Assembly: GCA_947490615.1 (NCBI GenBank)
Contig: CANLHK010000010.1
Span: forward strand, 1 to 64,000
Length of the DNA stretch: 64,000 bases
DNA from: Planctomycetaceae bacterium
GTDB taxonomy: Bacteria > Planctomycetota > Phycisphaerae > Phycisphaerales > SM1A02
Direction: 5' to 3'
The position numbers and the translations under genes were made by a program. Positions 34,355-43,135 of the stretch are shown here, in pieces (position 1 is the stretch's first letter; the number at the start of each line of letters is the position of its first letter). The notes below the pieces were generated by a model that saw only the letters and a list, made by a program, of their open reading frames with translations, did no database searches and was not told the origin of the DNA.

Positions 34355-35341
34355 TCAGCGAAGAAACCCGCGCATCCGCGCCGCGACTTCCTTGGGTTTG
34401 TCGTAGAGCAAGACATGCCCCGCGCCATCGATCACTTCGCCGCGAAAGTCGGGGAGTCCGCTGCGCCACACTTCGAGCATCGATGGATCGGTGAGTTGAT
34501 CGAGCGATCCATAGAGCACGAGGACGGGCGCCTTGATCCGTCGCAGCATCGGCTCGACGCCATCGGTCAGGAGCGGCCGCACATCCTCGATGATCCGTTC
34601 GAGCGCATCGCGGCGTTCCACCGCGCGATCAATAAACGCTTGCCGAATCGGCGCGGGCATCTCAGGCGGATTGGGAAAGTTCAGCCGCATGACCTCTTCG
34701 AAAGTCGCCTCGTCATAGACGACCAACGGGATCTCCCCTGCGTCCACCCGCTTCATGAACGCGTTCTGCTTCGGCGCGCGAACCCCTGCAGGTGACAGCA
34801 ACACCACACGACGCACCGACGCTGGATAGGCCGCTGCGTAGGCGGCGGCAAACGCGCCACCCATCGAAGTCCCGACGACATCGACGACGCCGAGATTTTC
34901 GTGCACGCGAAAGCGCTCAATGGCGTCGATGTAGAACTTGCAATCGTGCGCCACGGTGCCGTGCATCGCGTGCTCGCCAAATCCTGGCAAGTCAGGAATC
35001 ACCACGCGGTGGCTGGCGCGCAAGATCGGCGCGCAGGCCATCATCGCTTCGCCGCTGGTTCCGAGTCCGTGCAGCACGAGTGCCGTTCGAGCAGGAGCAT
35101 CGGTGCTCTGCGGGTCAGGGGGCTCACTCTCCAAGAGCCGCCATGGGTGTCCGTCGATCGAGGTGACGCGCTCCGTCACGCCCGCGTTGGCGTGTCCCGC
35201 GGACATCGCCAGCGAAAACGCGCGTGCGGGATCGTTCCACAGCCAGACCCCCGCCGCGACGGTGGTCGCGAGAAGGACGGCGGAGGTCACGAGGAGTGCT
35301 CGAATCACGCGCTTCATGGGGCGGATCATGGGGCGGATCAT
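34355..35341 (-). CDS. Membrane-anchored alpha/beta hydrolase
   Basis: The protein is 328 aa if started at the ATG at 35341. It has an N-terminal signal anchor (about residues 13-35) and an alpha/beta hydrolase fold. The oxyanion region is VLHGLGTSGE (about 88), the nucleophile elbow is VGTSMGG (Ser about 156), the late acid is in VLYGSLDQLTD (Asp about 278), and the catalytic His is in DGAGHVLLYDKP. The specific substrate is unknown. Three in-frame ATGs at 35341, 35329 and 35317 come from a 12-bp tandem repeat that encodes Met-Ile-Arg-Pro units. TACGAT lies 7 bases before the ATG at 35341, which favours it as a leaderless start. The gene is divergent from moxR, with 61 bases between start codons. 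Confidence 0.88.
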   Translation of the reverse strand: MIRPMIRPMKRVIRALLVTSAVLLATTVAAGVWLWNDPARAFSLAMSAGHANAGVTERVTSIDGHPWRLLESEPPDPQSTDAPARTALVLHGLGTSGEAMMACAPILRASHRVVIPDLPGFGEHAMHGTVAHDCKFYIDAIERFRVHENLGVVDVVGTSMGGAFAAAYAAAYPASVRRVVLLSPAGVRAPKQNAFMKRVDAGEIPLVVYDEATFEEVMRLNFPNPPEMPAPIRQAFIDRAVERRDALERIIEDVRPLLTDGVEPMLRRIKAPVLVLYGSLDQLTDPSMLEVWRSGLPDFRGEVIDGAGHVLLYDKPKEVAARMRGFLR

Positions 35342-35351
35342 GGGGCGGATC
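35316..35351. repeat. Three 12-bp tandem repeats at the hydrolase start
   Basis: The unit ATGGGGCGGATC occurs three times without change (35316-35327, 35328-35339, 35340-35351). On the minus strand each copy contributes an ATG and the codons for Ile-Arg-Pro, so unit number sets the length of the N-terminus and the number of start codons. Confidence 0.95.
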
Positions 35352-35354
35352 GTA
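35349..35354 (-). promoter_or_regulatory. Candidate leaderless -10 element for the hydrolase gene
   Basis: On the minus strand this reads TACGAT, 7 bases before the ATG at 35341. It overlaps the last three bases of the 12-bp repeat array. Confidence 0.4.
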
Positions 35355-35402
35355 CGCTTCAAGCTTCGCCGAAAGCCTCCGCCCCGTACCATGCGCGCCC
35401 AT

Positions 35403-36416
35403 ATGGTCTCACCAACTGCCACCGACAGCGGATCGATCGAACACCAAGCCACGGAGTTCCGCGCAGCGTTCGAACGAACCCGCGCCGAGATCGCCAAGGC
35501 CGTCGTCGGTCACGAAGAGATTGTTGAAGGCGTCCTCGTCTGCCTCTTTGCGGGCGGACACTGCCTCTTGGAGGGCGTGCCTGGGCTGGGAAAGACCCTG
35601 CTCATTCGCTCGCTCTCGCAGGCGCTCCATCTCAAGTTCAACCGCGTGCAATTCACGCCTGACCTCATGCCCGCAGATGTCACGGGCACGACGATCGTCG
35701 TGGAGACCGAGCACGGCCGCGACTTTCAGTTTCGCAAGGGTCCGATCTTCGCGCAGATCGTCCTAGCCGACGAAATCAACCGCGCCACGCCGAAGACGCA
35801 GTCCTCGATGCTCGAAGCGATGCAAGAGCGCAGCGTGACCGTCGGTGGTGTCTCCCACGAACTCGAGCGGCCCTTCTTCGTGATGGCGACGCAGAATCCC
35901 ATCGAGCAAGAAGGCACCTACCCGCTGCCCGAAGCGCAGCTCGATCGTTTCTTCTTCAAGCTCGTCGTCGGCTACTCGTCGCGCGCGGAACTCTCGACGA
36001 TTCTCGATCGCACCACGACGGGTGAAGCGGCGCGCATCGAACGCGTGCTCGACGCCGCTGGAATCCTCGCGGCGCAGAAACTCGTGCGCAGCGTGGCCGT
36101 TGCACCGCATGTGCAGGATTACGCCGTGCGCATGGTGCTCGCGACCCATCCAGGCGGACAGTTCGCCACGCCGATGGCCAATCAGTTCTTGCGTTTCGGC
36201 GCAAGCCCACGCGCAGCGCAATCACTCATCCTCGGCGCCAAGGTCAAGGCGCTCTTGGCGGGCCGCACTGCGGTGGCCTTCGACGACATCAAGTCCGTCG
36301 CGCTCCCCGCGTTGCGCCACCGCATCCTGATGAACTTCGAGGCCGAAGCCGAGGGACGCACCTCGGATGAGGTCGTGCAGAACATCGTTGACACGCTCGT
36401 ACTTGATGCGCGCTGA
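35403..36416 (+). CDS. MoxR-type AAA+ ATPase
   Basis: MoxR ATPases act as chaperone-like factors in the maturation of membrane or periplasmic complexes. The protein (337 aa) has Walker A EGVPGLGKTLLIRSL (about 58), the ADVTGTT segment, Walker B VLADEINRATPKTQSSMLEA (about 117) and the sensor region MATQNPIEQEGTYPLPEAQL (about 160). The start may be ATG 35403 or 35391; TACCAT lies 9 bases before 35403. MoxR genes usually stand beside DUF58 and von Willebrand A genes; here they are absent, and an outer-membrane barrel gene follows after 7 bases. It is first in a tight four-gene unit ending with aroDE. Confidence 0.93.
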   Translation: MVSPTATDSGSIEHQATEFRAAFERTRAEIAKAVVGHEEIVEGVLVCLFAGGHCLLEGVPGLGKTLLIRSLSQALHLKFNRVQFTPDLMPADVTGTTIVVETEHGRDFQFRKGPIFAQIVLADEINRATPKTQSSMLEAMQERSVTVGGVSHELERPFFVMATQNPIEQEGTYPLPEAQLDRFFFKLVVGYSSRAELSTILDRTTTGEAARIERVLDAAGILAAQKLVRSVAVAPHVQDYAVRMVLATHPGGQFATPMANQFLRFGASPRAAQSLILGAKVKALLAGRTAVAFDDIKSVALPALRHRILMNFEAEAEGRTSDEVVQNIVDTLVLDAR

Positions 36417-36423
36417 GAAACCC

Positions 36424-37425
36424 ATGAAGATCGTCACGCACCTCGCCCTTGTGGCCACGATGCTCTCGCTGCACTCGCAGGTGCACGCAAGGCCGCAGAC
36501 CGAAAGCACGAACACGCCGACGACGCCGCCAGCTGATTCTGTCGAGAGCGCCGTGTCGGCGAAGTCGGACATTGACTTCGTGGTCGCAGGCGGATACGCG
36601 AACTTCTTCTCAACCGACTTCGACAGCGGCGAGGGCGATGTGGGAGTCGCGCGAGGGTTTCTCTCCGCGTCGGCTTCTGGCATGAGCGGAGACGACTTGA
36701 GTTGGAGCCTCGACTACCAAGCTGAGAGTTCGTCGTACTCGTTTGGCCCGAGCGGAACACTCGTGAGCGCCGCGGGCGGAACCCCCTGGGGCGATGTGAC
36801 CTCGCAGCTCCTCGTGCCAGGAGTGACCTTCGTCCTCGATCCGCGTTGGCGATTGACGACGCGTCTTTTGCTGCAATTCGCCCAAGAAAGCGGCGCCTCG
36901 TTTGGTGACAGCATCACCTATGGCGGCATCGTCGCGGCGTCGTACTCCTTCTCCGAGACGCTCACCCTCGGGCTTGGCGCGTTGGCGATGACTCGTCTCG
37001 AAGATGATCTCCTTGTGGTGCCGCAGTTCATCATCGATTGGCAACCGAGCTCCGATTTCCGCGTCTCGAACTTCGCGGGTCCTGAAGCGTTTCCTGGCGG
37101 TGCGGGTCTCGAGGGAATCTGGAATCTCGGCTCCATCGACGATCACGCATTCGAGCTCGCCCTTGGTGGACGCTACTCCTACCGTCGCTTTCTCCTCGAT
37201 GAAAGCGGATCGTCTGCGCGCGCCAACGGCATCGCCACCGACGAAGGTCTCCCGATTTGGATCCGCGCCACGGTGCGCGGCAAGTGCGGTGGGCGACTCG
37301 ATCTTGTCGCAGGCATGCAGATCATGGGCCAGATGGAACTCGACGACGCGGCGGGCAACGAGCTGGCGAGTGTCGATGTCGAGCCCGCGCCGTTTGTCGG
37401 CATCTTCATGGCCTTTCGGTTCTGA
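36424..37425 (+). CDS. Predicted outer-membrane beta-barrel protein
   Basis: The protein is 333 aa. A signal peptide (about residues 1-21, ending HSQVHA) is followed by a Thr/Pro-rich spacer. The rest alternates polar and aromatic or hydrophobic residues as in amphipathic beta strands (for example TLGLGALAMTRLEDDLLVV). The C-terminus ends in Phe (MAFRF), a common outer-membrane insertion signal. No enzyme motif is seen. Phycisphaera-like bacteria have a Gram-negative envelope, so this fits. It follows moxR by 7 bases and is followed by an SDR gene after 2 bases, so all are probably co-transcribed. Confidence 0.78.
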   Translation: MKIVTHLALVATMLSLHSQVHARPQTESTNTPTTPPADSVESAVSAKSDIDFVVAGGYANFFSTDFDSGEGDVGVARGFLSASASGMSGDDLSWSLDYQAESSSYSFGPSGTLVSAAGGTPWGDVTSQLLVPGVTFVLDPRWRLTTRLLLQFAQESGASFGDSITYGGIVAASYSFSETLTLGLGALAMTRLEDDLLVVPQFIIDWQPSSDFRVSNFAGPEAFPGGAGLEGIWNLGSIDDHAFELALGGRYSYRRFLLDESGSSARANGIATDEGLPIWIRATVRGKCGGRLDLVAGMQIMGQMELDDAAGNELASVDVEPAPFVGIFMAFRF

Positions 37426-37427
37426 CT

Positions 37428-38282
37428 ATGGCGCCCTCGACACGACGCGTGGACTCCAAACCCAAGCCTGGGCAAGGCGTGCGTGACGCGTCGGATCGTC
37501 CGCGTCCGCTCGCGCTCGTGACGGGAGCGAGCGCTGGACTCGGCCGCGAGCTTTCGCTGCTTCTTGCGCAACGCGGCTACGACCTCGTGGTGGTGGCGCG
37601 ACGCGAAGATCGACTCACGGCGCTCAAACAGGAAGTCGCCACGAAGTTTGGCGCGCGCACCAAGGTCGTCGTCGAGGACCTCTCCCACGCCGCGGCGCCG
37701 CGACGCATCCTTGAAGAGTTGCGTTCGGCAAAACTCGAGGTTGAGTATCTCGTGAACAACGCGGGCTACGGACTCGATGGACGCTTTCTCACCCATCAAT
37801 GGTCGGAGCACGCGCAGTTCCTCCAAGTCATGGTTGGCTCGTGGCTGCAACTCACCCACGGCTTGCTCCCGACCATGGTGCGCAAGGGCCACGGACGCGT
37901 CCTCAATGTGTCGAGCCTCGCCTCGCTCTGCCCTGAACCGCCCGGCAGTCTCTACTCGCCTGTGAAGTGTCTAATGACCGCCACGAGTCGCGCGCTTCGC
38001 ATGGATCTCCTGCACACGGGTGTCCATTGCACGGCGCTTTGCCCGGGCTTCACCTACACCGAGTTCCACGATGTGCTGGGCAATCGCAAAGCGATGAATG
38101 CGCTGCCGCGTTTCATGTGGCAGGAGGCGCGGCCCGTGTGTCTTGCTGGACTTGACGGCGCCGAGCGCAATAAGGCGGTCGTCGTGCCTGGCGCGTTCAA
38201 CAAGACCGCCTCGTTCCTCTGCCGCGTCCTTCCCTATTCCTTGACGAGCAAGCTCATTCCCAAGAGCGTGATGGAGCGTTGA
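37428..38282 (+). CDS. Short-chain dehydrogenase/reductase
   Basis: This classical SDR (284 aa) has the NAD(P) motif TGASAGLGRE (about 33-42), NNAGYG (about 109), catalytic Ser in NVSSLASL (about 161) and Y-S-P-V-K (about 178). The pattern LVTGASAGLGRELSLLLAQR and VVVARREDRL suggest NADP preference and resemble the DltE/YqjQ group of SDRs. The substrate is unknown. A 25-residue basic leader precedes the Rossmann fold. The stop codon overlaps the aroDE start (TGATG at 38280-38284). Confidence 0.9.
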   Translation: MAPSTRRVDSKPKPGQGVRDASDRPRPLALVTGASAGLGRELSLLLAQRGYDLVVVARREDRLTALKQEVATKFGARTKVVVEDLSHAAAPRRILEELRSAKLEVEYLVNNAGYGLDGRFLTHQWSEHAQFLQVMVGSWLQLTHGLLPTMVRKGHGRVLNVSSLASLCPEPPGSLYSPVKCLMTATSRALRMDLLHTGVHCTALCPGFTYTEFHDVLGNRKAMNALPRFMWQEARPVCLAGLDGAERNKAVVVPGAFNKTASFLCRVLPYSLTSKLIPKSVMER

Positions 38283-39883
38283 TGTCGTTGATCTGTGTTC
38301 CGATCGTGGTCGAGGCCAGTGCAGAGATTCCGCTGGCGCTTGAGCGTGCAACGCGCGCGCGCGTCCTTGGTGCGCGCATGGTCGAGTTTCGTTGCGATGG
38401 GCTCGCGTCGGAACCCGATGCAGCGGAAGCAATCGGACGGCTGGTGAAGGAGAGTCCGCTCCCCGCGCTGGTGACGATTCGCAGCGGCGATGAAGGTGGA
38501 ACCTGCGCGCTCGAAGAAAACGCGCGGCTCGCGCTCCTGGCCAAAGTCGCACGCGGCGAACACGCGCCACGACTGCTTGACATTGAGTTCGCGTCCTTGG
38601 CTCCTGATCTGGTCCGCGGACTCCTGAGCGCTGCGCTCACGCCGAAAAACGCAGACGACGCGCCGACGCGTCTGGTCGCAAGCGTGCATGACTTTCAGCA
38701 GCGCCCGAGTGATCTCATGCGACGCGTCGCTGCGATGCAAGACGAACCGCTGATCTCGGTGGTGAAACTCGCGTGGCTCGCGCGCAGCGTGCGCGACAAC
38801 CTCGAGGCCTTCGACATTCTCGCGACGCGCACCAAGCCCACCATCGCGCTCTGTATGGGCCCCTACGGATTGATGAGCCGCGTGCTTGCGCCGAAGTTTG
38901 GCGGATTCCTCACCTTCGCCAGCGACGCTGAGGGGACGGGCACCGCGCCAGGACAACCCACCGCGCGCGAACTCCGCGATCTCTACCGCTTCGACTCGGT
39001 GGGACCCGCGACGCGCGTCTTTGGTGTGATCGGTTGGCCGATCGAGCACTCACGCTCACCAGCGTTTCATAACGCGCGCTTTGCAGAGGCCCACTACGAC
39101 GGCGTCTATTTGCCGCTGCCGGTGCCCGCTGCGTGGGAACACTTCAAGGCAACGCTCGGCGCGCTGGTCGATCATGAGCGACTCGACTTCTCTGGCGCGA
39201 GCGTGACGATTCCGCACAAGGAACACCTCTTGCGTTTCGTGCAGGAGCGCGGCGGAACCATCGACGACGACACCGCGTGGCTTGGCGCTGCGAACACGCT
39301 CGTGGTGCATCCCCACGGAACTCCTGATGGCCAGCGACTCTTCGCGACCAACACGGACATGCCTGCTGCCGTCGAGATCTTGCGCGCTGCACTTGACACG
39401 CGTGGCGTCAAACTCGAAGGCGCGCGCGTCGCCGTGATCGGCGCGGGCGGAGTCGCGCGCGCTGTGGCAGGCGGCTTGGCACTCGCGGGTGCCACGGTGG
39501 GTGTCCTCAATCGCACGCAAGAACGCGCTGAGCAACTTGCCACGGCGCTCAACGGCCGCACGCGCGCCGATGGATCCAAGACGCGCGTCGTCGCAGGCAC
39601 ACTTGATGATCTTCGCGCGCGGCCAACGCAACGCGAGTTCTTCCACGCCATCGTGCAATGCACACCGCTTGGAATGGAAGGCGGGCCCGACCCCTCGGCC
39701 TCGCCACTTCCTTTGGACGCGCAGTTGAGCGATGCCACCGTCGTCATGGACACCGTCTACACGCCGCGCGAAACCCCATTTCTCCGCGCTGCGCGAGCCA
39801 AAGGCGCTCTCTGCATCGGCGGTCAAGCGATGTTCCTGCGACAGGCGGAGCTGCAGTCAGCGCTCTTCATGAAGCGTTGGTAA
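38282..39883 (+). CDS. aroDE: Bifunctional 3-dehydroquinate dehydratase / shikimate dehydrogenase
   Basis: This fusion of 533 aa carries out steps three and four of the shikimate pathway. The N-terminal type I dehydroquinase has EFRCDG (about 35), the active-site His in VASVHDF (about 138) and the Schiff-base lysine in SVVKLAW (Lys162). The C-terminal shikimate dehydrogenase begins at about 240 with FGVIGWPIEHSRSPAFHN and continues with GASVTIPHKEHLL, AANTLV, ATNTDM and the NADP motif VIGAGGVARAV. The same order occurs in plants and Chlamydia. Translation is probably coupled to the SDR gene by a 1-base overlap. Confidence 0.95.
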   Translation: MSLICVPIVVEASAEIPLALERATRARVLGARMVEFRCDGLASEPDAAEAIGRLVKESPLPALVTIRSGDEGGTCALEENARLALLAKVARGEHAPRLLDIEFASLAPDLVRGLLSAALTPKNADDAPTRLVASVHDFQQRPSDLMRRVAAMQDEPLISVVKLAWLARSVRDNLEAFDILATRTKPTIALCMGPYGLMSRVLAPKFGGFLTFASDAEGTGTAPGQPTARELRDLYRFDSVGPATRVFGVIGWPIEHSRSPAFHNARFAEAHYDGVYLPLPVPAAWEHFKATLGALVDHERLDFSGASVTIPHKEHLLRFVQERGGTIDDDTAWLGAANTLVVHPHGTPDGQRLFATNTDMPAAVEILRAALDTRGVKLEGARVAVIGAGGVARAVAGGLALAGATVGVLNRTQERAEQLATALNGRTRADGSKTRVVAGTLDDLRARPTQREFFHAIVQCTPLGMEGGPDPSASPLPLDAQLSDATVVMDTVYTPRETPFLRAARAKGALCIGGQAMFLRQAELQSALFMKRW

Positions 39884-39961
39884 TCGCGCTCGCGTCGAGT
39901 CACGCGAGCGCCGCGCACACTCGTGGTAGGCTTCGCGAGCCGAAGTCCGCTGGAGCGACGC

Positions 39962-41050
39962 ATGTGGAACGAGCTCATCTTCGCATGGCAGTCGTCGGGC
40001 CTGAGCCTCTTGCTCAACACCGTTGTGCTCTGGGTCAATGTGGTGGGCGCGCTGGCGCTCTTACTCTGGATGATCCTGCTCAAGCGCAAGCCCTCGGGCC
40101 TTCGCACCGCCGCGGGCATGCTCGGACTCGGACTCTTGCCAGGCGCGCTCCTGGCAGGCATCTCTGCATCTCCGCTGCGTTCGTTGCATCCGGTGTGGAT
40201 GACGCTCTTGCTCGCAGTGCCGATCGGGTCGCTTCTGCTGGCGCTGGGCACGATCGGGTGGACAGCGCTATTCCGAGCCGCGTTCGGCCAAGAAGAGTGC
40301 GGACGCTGCCGCCAGCGATTGCTTTCAAATCAATCGACCTGCTCCGAATGCGGTTGGTCGCGCGGCGCACCGCGCGGTGTGCGACAGGCGCGCGTGTTCT
40401 CTCTCGCGGCGCTCGGCGGAATCTCCGCAGCGGTCTCGCTGGCCGCGCTCAACATGGCGATGGGCGTGCCGCTTTCGTGGACGGCGCAGTTCGAGGTCTG
40501 GCTCCATGAGGCACCTCCAGCGTTGGTCGGCGCGAGCGCCATCAACGGCCTCGTCACCCCAACCTTGGCACCAGGAGGCTCGACCTATCGCATGGCCGGT
40601 CGATCGTCGCAAGTCATGTCGGTGTTCAAGAGTTCCTGGGAACCGATCGGCTTCTCCCATCTCGAGTTCAGTTGTGAGTCGACTCCAAACGCTTGGACGA
40701 CCTACCTCGTGCTTCCCGAGGACGATCGACAGTACACGCCACCGTTCCTCGAAGTGCTGACGAACCGACTCGAGCAAGCGATGACTTCCGCGTATCCGAC
40801 GCTGTCCCCCGATCGGATCAAGCGCACCGCCGCACTCCAGGCCGCCTTCGTGCGAGCGATGAAGGAGCGCGCCGACTCCGTGCCGCAACCCGCGAAGTGG
40901 GTACAGATCATGATCACGGAGCTCGAGCCGCCGTTGGTGCTCGTCGTGGTGCCGATGGTTTCGGGTCCGCTGGCTGCGGTCGCGCTGGCGCGGTTTGTTC
41001 GCCGTCGCCGTCATGGCGGGGACAACCCGAAGATTTGCGCGAACTCCTGA
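39962..41050 (+). CDS. Multipass membrane protein with zinc ribbon
   Basis: The function of this 362-aa protein is not recognised. The N-terminal third has three hydrophobic helices. A zinc ribbon follows at about 108-126 (CGRCRQRLLSNQSTCSECGW), then another TM helix, an extracytoplasmic domain and a last TM helix close to the C-terminus, followed by RRRR. GGAG lies about 6 bases before the ATG. A similar layout (TM segments plus a two-CxxC ribbon) is seen in the gene at 49929-51029, so both may belong to a common planctomycete family type. The C-terminal helix plus arginine run superficially resembles a sorting tail but is better read as an ordinary anchor. Confidence 0.75.
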   Translation: MWNELIFAWQSSGLSLLLNTVVLWVNVVGALALLLWMILLKRKPSGLRTAAGMLGLGLLPGALLAGISASPLRSLHPVWMTLLLAVPIGSLLLALGTIGWTALFRAAFGQEECGRCRQRLLSNQSTCSECGWSRGAPRGVRQARVFSLAALGGISAAVSLAALNMAMGVPLSWTAQFEVWLHEAPPALVGASAINGLVTPTLAPGGSTYRMAGRSSQVMSVFKSSWEPIGFSHLEFSCESTPNAWTTYLVLPEDDRQYTPPFLEVLTNRLEQAMTSAYPTLSPDRIKRTAALQAAFVRAMKERADSVPQPAKWVQIMITELEPPLVLVVVPMVSGPLAAVALARFVRRRRHGGDNPKICANS

Positions 41051-41188
41051 ACGATCTCCAACACGATTCGCGCGCGGAGGATCGACCCGCTTGGCTCGCC
41101 GCAATCGGCGCACTTCATGAGTCGCTGGTCGTGGCGCGATTTCGATGTCCGACGCAGATCATGCTGGACTCGCACATCGACCCGCGGC

Positions 41189-42421
41189 ATGATGCGTCAG
41201 ATGCCGACGAAACCGTTCACTTCAGACGCCACCGACGATCTCGAGCTCGCGTGCGCGATCGAACGGGACGCCGCGTTGCTCGGGTCGGATGTCACGCTTG
41301 AGCGCTACCTTCCAGCCATCACCCAACCAGCGGCAACGCCCATGGCGATGGACGCCGCAGTCGAAGTCGCCCTTCGAGCGGCCTGCTCGCGCGACGGCGT
41401 GTCCGTCCTTGAGGCTGCGAGATCGCTCACCCTTGCACATCCGATCCACGGCGACGCGATCCTCGCGGTCGCGTTCGCATTCGGCCTAGAAGAGGATGGA
41501 AGCGGGGGCGAACAACTCGCGGTCGGAAACACCATCTTCGGCCGCTGGCGCGTACTCGAACTGCTCGGCGAAGGGGCGACGGCGCAAGTGGTGCGCGCCC
41601 GCGATGAGTTGCTTTCGAGGCCGAACACGCCAGTCGAGGTCGTCATCAAGCGGTTCGACGACGAGATCGGCGGTGATGCACGATTGCACGCGCTGCGCGA
41701 GATGCGGGCGCTTCTCGCTGTTCCCGCGGGGATTGCTCCGCGCCCGATCGCACTCCACGCACCACCAGGCGAGGCTGCGCACCTCATCGTGCAGTTCGAG
41801 GCTTCGCGACCACCCAACAGCATCGATGACTTTGTGTCGGCGCTTGAAGCTCTCAGACTGCTCCACAAGTCGGGATTCGCGCACGGGGATCTCAAGCGCG
41901 ATCACATTCGCATTCGCGGCGATCGCACGGCGTTCTTCATCGACTTCGGCTGCGCCACGCCCAGCGATCCCCTGGCGAAGGCCGAGGATCGACAACGGAT
42001 CTCGATGATCGCTCGAACGGCGATCGGCGGTCTGCCTCGGGTGGTTCCAGTAGGTTTCATGCTGTCACTTCGGTCGAGCCGCCCGATCCGAGGCGTGCTG
42101 CGACACAGGGCCTCGGCACTCACCACGGCACTCCTCGGTGCTGGGCTTGGCGTCCTGAGCGTCATGCTCACCGACCAATCGACTCCACTCGGCCCGCAGC
42201 TCTCCGAGAGCGGAAGGATGATCGATGCGCTCCGCCTGACGGGTCGGTTTCTCGGCGCCGAGCTCGATGCCAATGGTCGGATCGACAGCTTGCTGCTGCA
42301 GCTGCCCGAACTCGACGAGCTTGGGCTCGGTCAGAGCGCAGCAGCCGAATCAATCGTGTTCGATGCCAACGGAGCGGTCCTGTTTCTCAACGCAAAATCG
42401 CTCGATTCCCCGTCACAGTAA
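41189..42421 (+). CDS. Protein kinase-like membrane protein with shortened C-lobe
   Basis: The protein is about 410 aa. A helical N-terminal region (1-105) precedes a kinase-like domain: glycine loop LLGEGATAQVVRARD (about 129), lysine in VVIKRFDD (about 152), catalytic loop HGDLKRDHIRI (about 235) and DFG box FFIDFGCA (about 250). The usual Asn of the catalytic loop is His. After DFG there is no activation segment, APE motif or full C-lobe. Instead a TM helix (about 310-330) leads to an extracytoplasmic tail of about 80 residues. This resembles small RIO/Bud32/Kdo-kinase folds. The start could be 41189, 41192 or 41201. An ECF-like gene and a secreted protein follow on the same strand. Confidence 0.78.
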   Translation: MMRQMPTKPFTSDATDDLELACAIERDAALLGSDVTLERYLPAITQPAATPMAMDAAVEVALRAACSRDGVSVLEAARSLTLAHPIHGDAILAVAFAFGLEEDGSGGEQLAVGNTIFGRWRVLELLGEGATAQVVRARDELLSRPNTPVEVVIKRFDDEIGGDARLHALREMRALLAVPAGIAPRPIALHAPPGEAAHLIVQFEASRPPNSIDDFVSALEALRLLHKSGFAHGDLKRDHIRIRGDRTAFFIDFGCATPSDPLAKAEDRQRISMIARTAIGGLPRVVPVGFMLSLRSSRPIRGVLRHRASALTTALLGAGLGVLSVMLTDQSTPLGPQLSESGRMIDALRLTGRFLGAELDANGRIDSLLLQLPELDELGLGQSAAAESIVFDANGAVLFLNAKSLDSPSQ

Positions 42422-42476
42422 TCCGCCTTCGGTCAGTTCCCTCCGCCGCGAGACACCCCGTGCAAGGAAACCGATC

Positions 42477-43046
42477 GTGACGGACCACAAGAAGACTGAA
42501 GAGGAATCGCCCCGTCTCCAACGGGAGCAACTGGCGGATTGGATGCTGACGCAGCGGGAAGTCCTGGTCTCGCGCATCCGTCGACAACTGGGCCAGCGCG
42601 GACTCGCTCCCGCACTGGCTGACGACATCTTCTCCACCACGATTCGTCGGACCGACGCACTGCTCGCGGCGGGTCGCTTGGTTGGCGAAATCTCCGACAC
42701 ACGTTTGATCGCGTTAGCGACCGCCGTCGCACGCAATGCCGTGCGCGAGAATTGCCGCGCCGCGCGCCGACAGCGATTGCAACAGGACACAGCGACCGAG
42801 CACGCGCGCTCGCGAGGCGCCATGCCGTCTTCGCCGCAGGGATCGGCCGTGGGATTCAAGGCCGAAGTCGAGGCCGAGGTCGAGGCCGCCCTCGCGCGCA
42901 TCGATGAACGCGCACTCGCCCTGCTCGGACTTCGACTGCGCGGTGCCGAGTGGCCCGCCATCGCAGAGGAGCTCGGCATGAGCACCGTCGCCGCACAGCG
43001 CCTCTACTACCGCGCGCTCAAAAGTCTGGCGGCCCCTTCGGCCTGA
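42477..43046 (+). CDS. ECF sigma factor-like protein
   Basis: The protein is 189 aa. The C-terminal part carries a sigma region 4 type helix-turn-helix (RGAEWPAIAEELGMSTVAAQ, about 157-176) followed by RLYYRALKSL, as in ECF sigma factors. The N-terminal half is helical and Arg-rich and could be a divergent region 2, but a clear core-binding motif is not seen. The GTG at 42477 is supported by AAGGAAA about 7 bases upstream. It lies 55 bases after the kinase-like gene and 89 bases before a small membrane-anchored protein. ECF factors regulated by a neighbouring kinase are known in Planctomycetes, and this pair fits that pattern. Confidence 0.72.
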   Translation: MTDHKKTEEESPRLQREQLADWMLTQREVLVSRIRRQLGQRGLAPALADDIFSTTIRRTDALLAAGRLVGEISDTRLIALATAVARNAVRENCRAARRQRLQQDTATEHARSRGAMPSSPQGSAVGFKAEVEAEVEAALARIDERALALLGLRLRGAEWPAIAEELGMSTVAAQRLYYRALKSLAAPSA

Positions 43047-43135
43047 AGTTGCGCTGCTGATCGCGCGGTGATTCGAACAATTCTTGTCGCAAGACCACCG
43101 CGACCGTCACCTAGAGGGAAAGGGAGGATCAATTC

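Noticed and set aside
40951-41050. PEP-CTERM-like tail at the end of the zinc-ribbon membrane protein (EPP, TM helix, RRRR)
   Set aside because: The helix is the last of several TM helices in a polytopic protein, the motif before it is not V-P-E-P, and an extra 10 residues follow the arginines. An ordinary anchor explains it.
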